A DNA stretch of 64,000 bases from Oscillospiraceae bacterium. GTDB lineage: Bacteria; Bacillota; Clostridia; Oscillospirales; Oscillospiraceae. Both the position numbers and the translations under genes were made by a program. Every line of letters begins with the position of its first letter. The stretch's first letter is position 1. The stretch lies in NCBI GenBank assembly GCA_016296565.1, contig JAEDJB010000001.1, positions 1-64,000 on the forward strand, read 5' to 3'. Positions 17,335-26,884 of this stretch are shown here, piece after piece. The notes beneath the pieces are model-generated. The model made no database searches and was not told where the DNA came from. It was given only the letters and a program-made list of their open reading frames with translations.

Positions 17335-19725
17335 TCAGGGCTCCAGCAGACTCTGGGCATAGTGCACCGTCTCCATGGCGTCCGCCGCGTAGCAGTCCGC
17401 GCCGATGCTGTCGGCATAGTCCTGGGTGATGACCGCGCCGCCCACCACCACCTTGCAGGGCAGGCCCGCCTGCCGTAGCTGGCGGATGGTCTCCTCCATG
17501 TAGGGGGCGGTGGTGGTCATCAGGGCGGACAGACCCACCAGGGGGATCTTTTTCTCCCGGGCGGTCTCCACGATGGTTTCCGGGGGCACGTCCTTGCCCA
17601 GGTCCAGCACCCGGAAGCGGTAGCTCTCCAGCAGGACCTTCACGATGTTCTTTCCGATGTCGTGGATGTCTCCCTTGACGGTGGCCAGAATGATCTGGGG
17701 CTCCCCGGCGTTTTCCGCCGCGGGGAGGTACTCCTTCAGCACCTGGAAGGCCTCCTTGGCGGCCTCGGCGCTCATGAGCAGCTGGGGCAGGAAAAGAGTG
17801 CCTTTTTCAAAGCCCTTGCCCACCTCGTCCAGAGCGGGCACCAGCTGGCTGTTGATAATGTCCAGAATAGCCGTGCCGGAGGCCGCCTGGGCCTTGGCCT
17901 GGCTGGCGGCGGCTTCCTTTAAGCCCTTGCACACGGCCTGGTGGAGGGTCACCTGGCTGTCCGCTGCCTTGGGGGCAGGAGCGGCAGCAGGGGCCGCGTC
18001 CCGGAAGGCCTCCATATAGGCCTGGCACTGGTCGTCCAGCCCGGTAAGGGCGCAGTAGGACCGGTAGGCGGCCATCATGGGGGCGCTCATGGGGTTGATG
18101 ATAGCCCCGTCCAGGCCGCCCTGAAGGGCCATGGTGAAGAAGGCCTGGTTCAGCTGCTCCCGCTTGGGCAGGCCGAAGGACACGTTGGAAACACCCAGGG
18201 CGGTTTTCACCCCCAGGACCTGCTTGGCCTGGCAGAGGGTGCCCAGGGTGACGTTGGCGTTCTCGCCCCCGGCGCTCACCGGCATGGTCAGGCCGTCCAC
18301 CAGCAGCTCCCGGCGGGGAATGCCCAGTTCTTCTGCCCGGCGGATGATTTTTTCAGCGATAGCCACCCGACCCTCCACGGTTTCCGGGATTCCATCGTCG
18401 TCCAGGGCCAGGCACACCAAGCCGCCGCCGTATTTTTTCACCAGGGGGAGGATAGCCTTCAGGCTCTCCTCCTTGCCGTTGACCGAGTTGATGAGGGGCT
18501 TGCCGTTGTACCGGCGCAGGGCCCGCTCCATGGCCTCGGGGTTGGAGGTGTCCAGCTGGAGGGGCAGGCCGGTGACCTCCTGGATGGCCTCCATGGTAGC
18601 GGTGAGCACGGCCGGCTCGTCCAGGCCCGGCAGGCCCACGTTCACGTCCAGGATGTGGGCGCCGGCTTCCTCCTGCTTAAGGGCTTCGTTGAGCACATAG
18701 CCGGTATCTCCCTCCCGCAGGGCGGCCTGGAGCTTTTTCTTGCCGGTGGGGTTGATGCGCTCGCCGATGATCACCGGGTGCTTCCCGTCCAGGGCCACCG
18801 CCTGGCAGTAGGAGGTAATGAAGCAGGTCTCCTTCTGGGTGACCGCCGGCAGGGGGATGTCCCGGGTGGCCTCAATGAGGGCCTTCAGATGGGCGGGGGT
18901 GGTGCCGCAGCAGCCCCCCATCACCGTGGCCATGGGGGCCAGGGGAAGCATTTCGGCGGCGTAGGTCTGGGGGTCCACGTCGTAGACCGCCTTGCCCCCC
19001 TCGCTTCTGGGCAGGCCCGCGTTGGGCTGGAGCAGCAGCGGGGTGGAGGAATCCGCCCAGAAAGCCTCAAACACCGGGGCCATCTCCTTGGGACCCAGGC
19101 CGCAGTTGATGCCGAAAAGGTTCACGCCCAGGCCCTCCAGCAGGGCCACAGCCGCCCGGGGAGAGCCGCCGGTGAGGAGCTTACCGGTGCCGTCGAAAAT
19201 CAGGCTGGCAAAAATGGGCAGGTCACAGTTTTCTTTGACAGCCACCACAGCGGCCTTCATCTCATACAGGTCGCTCATGGTCTCAATGAGAATGGCGTCG
19301 GCCCCTGCCTGGGCAGCGGCCCGGGCTGTCTCGGCAAACAGGTCCACCGCGTCCTCAAAATCCAGGTCGCCATAGGGCTTCAGCAGCTTGCCCGTGGGGC
19401 CCAGGTCGGCGCACACATAGGCATCGTCCACCCCGGCCTGCTCCATGGCAGCCCGGACGTTGGCCACCGCCGCGGTCATCACCTGGGCAGGGGTGAGCCC
19501 GTAGGGGGCCAGCTTCTGCCGGTTGGTGCCGAAGGTGTTGGTGGTAATCAGGCGGCAGCCCGCCTCCAGATACTGGCGGTGGACGTCCTGGATGGCCTGC
19601 GGGTTCTGAATGCTCCAGACGTCAGGGAGCAGCCCCTCCGGCAAACCGGCGGCCTGGAGCATACTCCCCATGCCGCCGTCCAGGTAAAGACGACGTTCCC
19701 TGATGGCTTCCAGTACGGTTTTCAT
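17335..19725 (-). CDS. metH: Cobalamin-dependent methionine synthase, without reactivation domain
   Basis: Transfers the methyl group of methyltetrahydrofolate to homocysteine through cob(I)alamin. The 796 residues hold three modules: homocysteine methyltransferase (about 1-290, zinc ligands in GINCG and GGCCGTTP), a pterin-binding domain (about 310-580, with GERINPTGKKK), and the cobalamin cap and Rossmann domains (about 590-796, with DIHDIGKN supplying the cobalt-ligand His). The C-terminal SAM-dependent reactivation domain of E. coli MetH is absent and is supplied by the gene 15 bp upstream. The start follows AAGGGGAG. Last gene of the SAM-riboswitch operon. Confidence 0.95.
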   Translation of the reverse strand: MKTVLEAIRERRLYLDGGMGSMLQAAGLPEGLLPDVWSIQNPQAIQDVHRQYLEAGCRLITTNTFGTNRQKLAPYGLTPAQVMTAAVANVRAAMEQAGVDDAYVCADLGPTGKLLKPYGDLDFEDAVDLFAETARAAAQAGADAILIETMSDLYEMKAAVVAVKENCDLPIFASLIFDGTGKLLTGGSPRAAVALLEGLGVNLFGINCGLGPKEMAPVFEAFWADSSTPLLLQPNAGLPRSEGGKAVYDVDPQTYAAEMLPLAPMATVMGGCCGTTPAHLKALIEATRDIPLPAVTQKETCFITSYCQAVALDGKHPVIIGERINPTGKKKLQAALREGDTGYVLNEALKQEEAGAHILDVNVGLPGLDEPAVLTATMEAIQEVTGLPLQLDTSNPEAMERALRRYNGKPLINSVNGKEESLKAILPLVKKYGGGLVCLALDDDGIPETVEGRVAIAEKIIRRAEELGIPRRELLVDGLTMPVSAGGENANVTLGTLCQAKQVLGVKTALGVSNVSFGLPKREQLNQAFFTMALQGGLDGAIINPMSAPMMAAYRSYCALTGLDDQCQAYMEAFRDAAPAAAPAPKAADSQVTLHQAVCKGLKEAAASQAKAQAASGTAILDIINSQLVPALDEVGKGFEKGTLFLPQLLMSAEAAKEAFQVLKEYLPAAENAGEPQIILATVKGDIHDIGKNIVKVLLESYRFRVLDLGKDVPPETIVETAREKKIPLVGLSALMTTTAPYMEETIRQLRQAGLPCKVVVGGAVITQDYADSIGADCYAADAMETVHYAQSLLEP

Positions 19726-19740
19726 GGGACATCTCCCCTT

Positions 19741-20370
19741 TCAATCCTCTGTTCTCTCTTCTCCTGCCCGGAAGGGGCAGTCTTTCTTGTTGCAGCGCAT
19801 GCACTTCTGGCCGCAGGCTTCCTCTTCCCGGTCGCTGATGCCCACCAGGGCGGTGACGGATTTCTCCGGCACCAGCATCCCCCCGTTGGTAAGGGTCAGG
19901 CCGATCCGCTTGGGGGCCTCCAGCAGGTTCAGCACCCTGCCCTGAACGGACAGAGCCCAGTCCCCGTAGCCGGGGCTGAAGGGCGAGGTCAGGTAGGCTC
20001 CCTCCCCTGCCTGGGCCAGCAGGCTCTGGCAGTAGTCCGCGCACAGCTGGTCCAGCCACGCGGCGCACACCGCCTGGCCCACCGCCGCCTTGGCCATGCT
20101 CTGGGCGGCCCACCGGCGCAGCAGCCGGTCCGCCGCCGGACCCAGGGTCACGGCATAGAGAAAGCCCTCCTGGCAGTGGCGCAGGTGGTGGGCCAGGTCC
20201 CGGCTCTCCCCGGTGAAGGTGTCCACAGGCAGCCGCCGGGCAATGGTCCGGGGGGTGACCGCCGCTGCCAGCTCCTTTTGGCAGGCCTCGGCCTGGGCGG
20301 CCACCTCCGGGGGCAGCTCTGCCGCCCCACGACCTAAGTACCGCGCAATCTCTTTCTGGTCTAACTTCAT
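19741..20370 (-). CDS. Stand-alone methionine synthase activation-domain protein
   Basis: A 209-residue protein related to the reactivation domain of MetH, which re-methylates oxidised cobalamin using SAM and a reducing flavoprotein. Visible features include the VTLGPAADRLLRRW helix, YLTSPFSPGYGDWAL and the LVPEKSVTALVG strand. The C-terminus carries an unusual Cys-rich end (CGQKCMRCNKKDCPF) that could bind a metal or Fe-S cluster. The start is the ATG at 20370, overlapping the metF stop by one base; a GTG at 20373 is also possible. Splitting this domain from MetH is known in Thermotoga and many Clostridia. Its position between metF and metH supports the role. Confidence 0.85.
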   Translation of the reverse strand: MKLDQKEIARYLGRGAAELPPEVAAQAEACQKELAAAVTPRTIARRLPVDTFTGESRDLAHHLRHCQEGFLYAVTLGPAADRLLRRWAAQSMAKAAVGQAVCAAWLDQLCADYCQSLLAQAGEGAYLTSPFSPGYGDWALSVQGRVLNLLEAPKRIGLTLTNGGMLVPEKSVTALVGISDREEEACGQKCMRCNKKDCPFRAGEERTED

Positions 20371-21239
20371 CACCGGCCCAGCACCCCGGAGAGGTTCTCC
20401 AGCAGCTTGGCTGCCACGTCAGGCCGGTTCATGGTGTACACATGGATGCCCCGGATGCCGTTGGCCACCAGGTCCACAATCTGCTCGGCGGCATAGACAA
20501 TGCCCGCCTGCTTCATGGCGTCAGGCCGCTCCCGGAACCGGTCCAGAAGCATCCGGAACCGGTAGGGGGGCGTGCTCCCCGACAGGTTCAGGATCTGGGT
20601 CATCTGGGCGGCGTTGGTGACGGGCATGATGCCCGCCAGCACCGGCACCTGGATGCCGATCCGCTGGGCCCGGTACAGGAAGCTGTACAGCACGCTGTTG
20701 TCAAAAAACATCTGGGTGGTGAGAAAGTCCACGCCGCAGTCCACCTTCTCCTTTAAATGGATCAGGTCCTCCTCCTGGCTGCGGCACTCGGTGTGGCCCT
20801 CGGGGTAGCAGGCAGCGCCCACGTCAAAGCCCCCGAAGGCCCGGATCTCCTTAATAAGGTCCGCTGCGTAGCGGTAGTCCCGGGGGGCGGCGGGGTCATA
20901 GCCTTGGGGATAGTCTCCCCGCAGGGCCAGAATGTTCTCTACCCCCACGGCCTTCAGGTTTTCCAGCTCCTGCTGAATCCGGTCCCGGTTGGAGGACACG
21001 CAGGTCAGATGGGCCAGGGCGGGAACCCCGTGGCCAGCCTGGACGATGCGGGCAATCTCCGCCGTGTAGGCGGCGGTTCTGCCCCCGGCGCCGTAGGTCA
21101 CGCTCATAAAGTCGGGCTTCAGCTCGGCAATCTGCTCGATGGCAAAACGGACGGTGTCAAAGTCAGCGTCCTTCTTTGGAGGGAATGCCTCGAAGGAGAG
21201 GGTGACCGGTTTTTCATTCCAAAGATGACTCAGTTTCAC
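20370..21239 (-). CDS. metF: Methylenetetrahydrofolate reductase
   Basis: Reduces 5,10-methylene-THF to 5-methyl-THF, the methyl donor for MetH. 289 residues, a TIM-barrel flavoprotein. Visible motifs are SFEAFPPKK, MSVTYGAGG (near residue 50), LTCVSSNRDRI, NILALRGD, GAACYPEGH and LTTQMFFDN. The GTG start at 21239 lies seven bases after AAAAAGGAG and matches the family N-terminus; the extra 42 codons upstream belong to the neighbouring gene read in another frame. It is followed with a one-base overlap by the activation-domain gene. Confidence 0.95.
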   Translation of the reverse strand: MKLSHLWNEKPVTLSFEAFPPKKDADFDTVRFAIEQIAELKPDFMSVTYGAGGRTAAYTAEIARIVQAGHGVPALAHLTCVSSNRDRIQQELENLKAVGVENILALRGDYPQGYDPAAPRDYRYAADLIKEIRAFGGFDVGAACYPEGHTECRSQEEDLIHLKEKVDCGVDFLTTQMFFDNSVLYSFLYRAQRIGIQVPVLAGIMPVTNAAQMTQILNLSGSTPPYRFRMLLDRFRERPDAMKQAGIVYAAEQIVDLVANGIRGIHVYTMNRPDVAAKLLENLSGVLGR

Positions 21240-21253
21240 GGGAATTCTCCTTT

Positions 21254-22807
21254 TTACTCCACGCAGAGTGCGCTTTCCTTCCCTTCCCGGGCGGCCAGCC
21301 GGATGCCTGCCACCACAATGGCGCAGACGAACCAGAAGATCAGCATAACCCGGGGATAGTTCCACAGATAGTCTGCCAGTCCGCAGACCAGGCTCCCGGC
21401 CAGGGCAGCAGCGCCGCCGATGATGGCCAGGCGGGTCTGGTGGTGGCAGGCGGACCGGGCCACGGCCCGGATGCCCTGCTTGATGGTCCAGAGCACGCTG
21501 CCCACGAAGGAAATGATGCCGACCAGGCCTGTCTCACACCAAACTTGTAGGTAAGTGTTGTGGCAGTGGACGAAGTGGTCGTTTCCGTGGAAAAGGTTCA
21601 GGTCGCTGATGGCCGAGCGGACGGCATCAGACCCCAGGCCCGCGCCCAGAAGGGGACGCTGCATGAGAAACTCTCCCGCCGCGTAGTACAGGGGGAAGCG
21701 GCTGCTGGTGGAGGAGTCCGACATATTAAACATATTGATCAGCCGGTTGAACACCACATCCGGCAGGAAGGGCATGGCCGCCACCACCACCGCAATCACG
21801 GCGGGGATCAGCTTCCGCTTCCACAGCAGAAGGAAGACCAACACGGCCACCCCCAGTCCCAGCCAGCTAGCCCGGGAATAGGTCATAATCATGGCTGCGC
21901 AGCCCAGAGCGGCACTGAAAAAGCCCAGGAAGCGGCCGAACCAGCCCTTGCTGCACAGCATCAGGGCAACGGCCACAGGGATCAGCAGCAGAAGCACCTC
22001 GGCAAAGGTGTTGGGGTTTTCATAAAAGGCATAGACCCGGCCGGGCATGTCCTTGTACAGGGTCATGTCCACATAGGAGGGGTTGATCTGGATGCCGTTG
22101 GCCCGCTGATAGAATCCGGAAATGGACATGACTCCCAGGGCCAGGGATGCCGCGCCCATAAGCCGCACCAGCTGGTCCCGGCGCTCCACGGTGCTGACGA
22201 TCACCACCACGCAGAGCATACAGGTGACGTGGTACAACAGAAAGCGGGCAGACTGGGAGGAGTAGGCGGACAGGGGCCAGGACACCATCACCATGCCGGC
22301 AAAGGCCACCAGCCAGGGGCCAACAGCGGCCAGATCCAGCTTCCAGCCCTTTTTCCGGGTCCCGGCGAAGATGGCCAGGATGAAGCACAAGAGGAACCCG
22401 GCCAGGCTGTAGGCATTGTTCCAGTACTTGAAGGGGATCACCATCACCACCAGCATGAGCCAGGCCACCGCCAGGGGGGTGCTTTCCACAATGCCGAAGG
22501 CCAGCTGGGCAAAGAAGCTGCCCTCGAAGGCGGTCCGGCATTTTTCGTAGATCAGCTGGAGAATCCGGGTGGGGATGTTCAGCAGGAAGGTGAGCACCCG
22601 GCACAGAAGGCTGTCCGGCCAGGCTCTGGTGAGGGTTCCCTCCCGGGCAGCAAAGCGAAAGAGGGCGCTGCCATCGCACCAGGTCCGGATACCCGCTCCG
22701 ATCCCCCGGATCAGACGGGCCAGAACACTGGCGTCATACCAGCGGCACAGCCCGTACCAAAGGGGCGCCAGCCACTGACAGAGAACACTGCTCTGTACGG
22801 TTTCCAA
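21254..22807 (-). CDS. O-antigen ligase / polymerase-like polytopic membrane protein
   Basis: A 517-residue protein with about 12 membrane helices and the Wzy/WaaL-type signature region. The large loop holds YENPNTFAEVLLLL, the TYSRASWLGL motif near residue 300 and RPLLGAGLGSD, then HCHNTYLQVWCETGLVG, whose HNTYLQ is a hallmark of O-antigen ligases. Such proteins polymerise or transfer undecaprenyl-linked glycans outside the membrane. The TTG start at 22807 follows AAAGGAG by eight bases. It lies 14 bp from metF and 65 bp from the glycosyltransferase gene, inside the methionine operon. Its glycan is unknown. Confidence 0.82.
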   Translation of the reverse strand: METVQSSVLCQWLAPLWYGLCRWYDASVLARLIRGIGAGIRTWCDGSALFRFAAREGTLTRAWPDSLLCRVLTFLLNIPTRILQLIYEKCRTAFEGSFFAQLAFGIVESTPLAVAWLMLVVMVIPFKYWNNAYSLAGFLLCFILAIFAGTRKKGWKLDLAAVGPWLVAFAGMVMVSWPLSAYSSQSARFLLYHVTCMLCVVVIVSTVERRDQLVRLMGAASLALGVMSISGFYQRANGIQINPSYVDMTLYKDMPGRVYAFYENPNTFAEVLLLLIPVAVALMLCSKGWFGRFLGFFSAALGCAAMIMTYSRASWLGLGVAVLVFLLLWKRKLIPAVIAVVVAAMPFLPDVVFNRLINMFNMSDSSTSSRFPLYYAAGEFLMQRPLLGAGLGSDAVRSAISDLNLFHGNDHFVHCHNTYLQVWCETGLVGIISFVGSVLWTIKQGIRAVARSACHHQTRLAIIGGAAALAGSLVCGLADYLWNYPRVMLIFWFVCAIVVAGIRLAAREGKESALCVE

Positions 22808-22830
22808 ACGCGATCGCTCCTTTCTTGAAC

Positions 22831-22867
22831 GCAGCACGGGGGCGGCACCGCGCCGTCCCCGTGCTGC
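22831..22867. other. Intergenic hairpin between glycosyltransferase and ligase genes
   Basis: Perfect 11-bp stem (22831-22841 with 22857-22867) with an inner CGGC/GCCG stem. No T run follows on either side, so it is more likely an mRNA processing or stabilising element than a strong terminator. Confidence 0.55.
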
Positions 22868-22872
22868 GGCAT

Positions 22873-23898
22873 TTATTTGTTCCGATTTTTATACCAATAC
22901 ATCAGGGACAGCAGGAAGAAATGCCCCTTGCACACCAGGTCGGCCACCATCTGCTTGTTCCGGCCCAGCCCCTGGGGCTGGATGGCCTGGATAGCCCGGG
23001 CCATTTCCGGCCGGGCGCAGATGGCCTTTACGTTCCGCCGCTTCTGGGCCAGGGTTGCGGGGTTTCCCCCGGCAAACTCGTTGCCGATGGCGATGAGCAG
23101 CCCGGACCAGTTGGAGTTTTCCCGCCACAGGGGCAGATTTTCCCCCAGGCCGTGCTTTTCCGCCAGGGCGGTTTTGGCCTGCATGAAGGCCTCGAAGGTC
23201 TGCATATAATCGGCCAGGTACCGGCGGGTGACGGAGGCGGGGTTCTGCAGGTAGTAGTACACCGGCTGGCCGGTCATGGCCAGCTTTTGGGAATAGCAGA
23301 AGTATTCCAGCAGGAACAGCTCGTCCTCCAGATAGGCTCCGGCGAAGGTGATGTGGTTGTCCCGGATGATGGACCGGGAATAGAGAAACCGCCAGATAAA
23401 CCCGTTGAGCACCTGATCCGGCTTTCCCATCCGCTCCCCCAGCAGCCGGTCAATGAGGCCGGTGCGGATCTCCCCGGGACCATAGACCCCAGGGGGCATT
23501 GCCCCGGGCTCGGTCTCGCTCTTGCCGTCGGGCTCCACCCGGAAGTGGGAGCCGCCGGCAGTGTCCGCGCCGTTCTCTTTCAGCGCAGCATACAGCAGGG
23601 CCAGCCCGTCCGGGGGCAGCCAGTCGTCGGCGTCGGCAAAGGCGATGTAGCGCCCCTGGGCCTCTTCCAGCCCCAGGTTCCGGGCGGAGCTTACGCCGCC
23701 GTTCTCCTTGTGAAACACCCGCACCCGGGGGTCCTCCCGGGCGATGGCGTCGCACAGAGCGCCGCTGCCGTCGGGGGAGCCGTCGTCAACCAGCAGCAGC
23801 TCCAGGTCGGAAAAGGTCTGGCTCAGAATGGATTCGGTGCACTTTCGCAAAAAGCTCTCCGCCCGGTACACCGGGACGATCACCGAAATCTCCGGCAT
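22873..23898 (-). CDS. Family 2 glycosyltransferase
   Basis: A 341-residue cytoplasmic or membrane-associated GT-A enzyme that transfers sugars from nucleotide donors. The opening ISVIVPVYRAESFLRKC strand is followed by LLLVDDGSPDGS, ENGGVSSARNLGL and the DADDW metal-binding motif near residue 92. The C-terminal half includes LEDELFLLEY, typical of GT2 enzymes of capsule or wall-glycan pathways. The ATG follows AAAGGAGG by about eight bases. It lies 13 bp after metK and 65 bp before the O-antigen-ligase-like gene, so the two may build one surface glycan. Sugar specificity is not readable. Confidence 0.87.
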   Translation of the reverse strand: MPEISVIVPVYRAESFLRKCTESILSQTFSDLELLLVDDGSPDGSGALCDAIAREDPRVRVFHKENGGVSSARNLGLEEAQGRYIAFADADDWLPPDGLALLYAALKENGADTAGGSHFRVEPDGKSETEPGAMPPGVYGPGEIRTGLIDRLLGERMGKPDQVLNGFIWRFLYSRSIIRDNHITFAGAYLEDELFLLEYFCYSQKLAMTGQPVYYYLQNPASVTRRYLADYMQTFEAFMQAKTALAEKHGLGENLPLWRENSNWSGLLIAIGNEFAGGNPATLAQKRRNVKAICARPEMARAIQAIQPQGLGRNKQMVADLVCKGHFFLLSLMYWYKNRNK

Positions 23899-23911
23899 GG
23901 ATGCCCCTCCT

Positions 23912-25096
23912 TTATCCGTTGATTGCGGCCTTCAGCTGCTCCACCCGGTCGGTCTTCTCCCACAGCACGCCCAGGTCCTCGCGGCCCATGTGGCCGTAGG
24001 CTGCCAGCTGGCGGTAAATAGGCTTCTGCAGATCCAGATCCCGGATGATGGCGGTGGGACGCAGGTCGAAGGTCTTGCGGACGGCCTCTTCCAGCACCTC
24101 GTCAGAGACAGTGCCGGTGCCGAAGGTCTCCACCAGGATGGACACAGGCTGGGCAACGCCGATGGCGTAAGCCAGCTGGACCTGGCAGCGCTTGGCAAGG
24201 CCGGCGGCCACCACGGTCTTGGCCACCCAGCGGGCGGCATAGGCAGCGGAGCGGTCCACCTTGGTGGGGTCCTTGCCGGAGAAGGCGCCGCCGCCGTGGG
24301 GGGCGGACCCGCCGTAGGTATCCACGATGATCTTCCGTCCGGTGAGGCCGGTGTCGCCCTGAGGACCGCCGATGACGAAGCGGCCGGTGGGGTTCACATA
24401 GATCTTGGTGTTCTCGTCCATCAGCTCCTGGGGAACGGTGGGCTTGATGACCAGCTCGATCATATCCTTGCGGATCTGCTCCAGCTCCACCTTGGGGCTG
24501 TGCTGGGTGGAGAGCACCACGGTGTCCACCCGGACGGGGACCTTGTTCTCGTCATACTCCACGGTGACCTGGGTCTTGCCGTCGGGCCGCAGGTAGTCAA
24601 CCATGCCCTCCTTGCGGACCTGGGTCAGGCGCTTGGCCATCTTGTGGGCCAGGGAAATGGCCAGGGGCATCAGCTCGGGGGTCTCGTCGCAGGCGTAGCC
24701 GAACATCATGCCCTGGTCGCCGGCGCCGTTGTCCAGAGCGCTGTCTCCGCCTTCCTTGGCTTCCAGGGACTGGTCCACGCCCAGGGCGATGTCGGCGCTC
24801 TGCTCGTCAATGTTGGTGATGATCCCGCAGGTCTCGCTGTCGAAGCCATACTTGGCCCGGTCGTAGCCGATCTCCCGGATCACCTGGCGGGCGATCTTGG
24901 GGATGTCCACATAGCAGTGGGTGCTGATTTCGCCCATGATGTGGATGAGGCCCGTGGAAGCGGTGGTCTCGCAGGCCACGCGGCCCAGGGGATCTTTTTC
25001 CAGGATGGCGTCCAGAACTGCGTCAGAAATCTGATCGCAGATCTTGTCGGGATGCCCTTCGGTAACGGATTCAGAAGTAAAAAATCTGTGGCTCAT
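23912..25096 (-). CDS. metK: S-adenosylmethionine synthetase
   Basis: Makes SAM from methionine and ATP in the cytoplasm. 394 residues, full family length. Landmarks are [20 protein letters not shown] at the N-terminus, [12 protein letters not shown] near residue 118, and [19 protein letters not shown] near residue 260. The ATG at 25096 has GGAGGAAA eight bases upstream; the 44 open codons upstream come from the intergenic repeat and are not coding. It follows ahcY across the 160-bp repeat and is controlled with it by the SAM-I riboswitch. Confidence 0.97.
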   Translation of the reverse strand: MSHRFFTSESVTEGHPDKICDQISDAVLDAILEKDPLGRVACETTASTGLIHIMGEISTHCYVDIPKIARQVIREIGYDRAKYGFDSETCGIITNIDEQSADIALGVDQSLEAKEGGDSALDNGAGDQGMMFGYACDETPELMPLAISLAHKMAKRLTQVRKEGMVDYLRPDGKTQVTVEYDENKVPVRVDTVVLSTQHSPKVELEQIRKDMIELVIKPTVPQELMDENTKIYVNPTGRFVIGGPQGDTGLTGRKIIVDTYGGSAPHGGGAFSGKDPTKVDRSAAYAARWVAKTVVAAGLAKRCQVQLAYAIGVAQPVSILVETFGTGTVSDEVLEEAVRKTFDLRPTAIIRDLDLQKPIYRQLAAYGHMGREDLGVLWEKTDRVEQLKAAING

Positions 25097-25099
25097 TGT

Positions 25100-25257
25100 A
25101 GGTTTCCTCCATATTGATAAATTTCGAGGACTCGCCTCGCAGAGTTTTCCTGCCGCAGCAGGAAAAATAAATGCAATCATGTTTTCCGGCCTGCAAGCGT
25201 GCGGGCCGCAGGCCGCAATCTCCTTCATTTGGAAAAGGCGCTGCCTTTTCCAAATGC
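25100..25257 (-). repeat. Hairpin-rich intergenic repeat, copy 1 (ahcY-metK)
   Basis: On the minus strand the element starts at the ahcY stop with a 14-bp stem (25226-25239 with 25243-25256), continues ATGAAGGA, a GGCC-rich palindromic part, GGAAAACATGATTG, then a second small hairpin (CCTGCTGCGGCAGG) and AAACTCTGCGAGG. The same order of blocks occurs at 61385-61606, also between the first two genes of an operon and also abutting a stop codon. The blocks are conserved while the stem sequences co-vary in part. Confidence 0.7.
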
Positions 25258-26499
<1,242 letters not shown>

Positions 26500-26539
26500 A
26501 GTCGTTTCCTTTTTTCCTGTAGACTTGGACACACGCAAC

Positions 26540-26565
26540 AAAAAAAGGCTCCCGAAGGGAACCTT
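26540..26565 (-). terminator. Expression-platform terminator of the SAM riboswitch
   Basis: Stem AAGGTTCCC / GGGAGCCTT (26545-26565), followed on the minus strand by seven T. It lies between the SAM aptamer and the ahcY start, as expected for a transcription-terminating S-box leader. Confidence 0.85.
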
Positions 26566-26580
26566 GCACGCAGGACTGCG

Positions 26581-26680
26581 GCGCTCCCTTATCGCTGTTA
26601 GCGGAACCACCTTTCCCCAAGGGCAGGTTGGTGTGGGGTCATGGAGCTAACTCTCTCGCCCACTCTTGATAATGCGCTCC
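26581..26680 (-). ncRNA. SAM-I (S-box) riboswitch
   Basis: The minus strand shows the S-box core in order: TTATCAAGAGTGG, a GAGAG segment, CCATGACCCC, ACCAACCTGCC, GGTGGTTCC, CTAACAGCGATAAGG. The 5' CATTATC and 3' GATAAGG can form P1 with one mismatch. A terminator follows. SAM binding would switch off ahcY-metK and the genes behind them. The call rests on motif order; a covariance-model search would confirm it. Confidence 0.9.
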
Positions 26681-26716
26681 TATTCAATTGCGGATGCCTG
26701 AAAATCATTACAGCAG

Positions 26717-26745
26717 ATTATACCCCCTTTTCTCCGAAAAGGCAA
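26717..26745 (-). promoter_or_regulatory. Promoter of the SAM-riboswitch operon
   Basis: TTGCCT (26745-26740), 17-base spacer, TATAAT (26722-26717) on the minus strand, about 37 bases before the aptamer. Confidence 0.7.
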
Positions 26746-26884
26746 GAGAAATTTCAGTTTTCCTCACAAGAATTGAAAGAATTGGAATTGTTCACAGTTT
26801 AGTGTAGACTTCCTGTCCCAAAGCGGGTAAAATAAAGAAGATTTCTTGTGTGTCTGCATTTGTATTTTTAAGGAGGTTATGTCT

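Noticed and set aside
17941..20337. Plus-strand open frame of about 800 codons
   Set aside because: Antisense across metH and the activation-domain gene, both unambiguous; a third-position GC effect.
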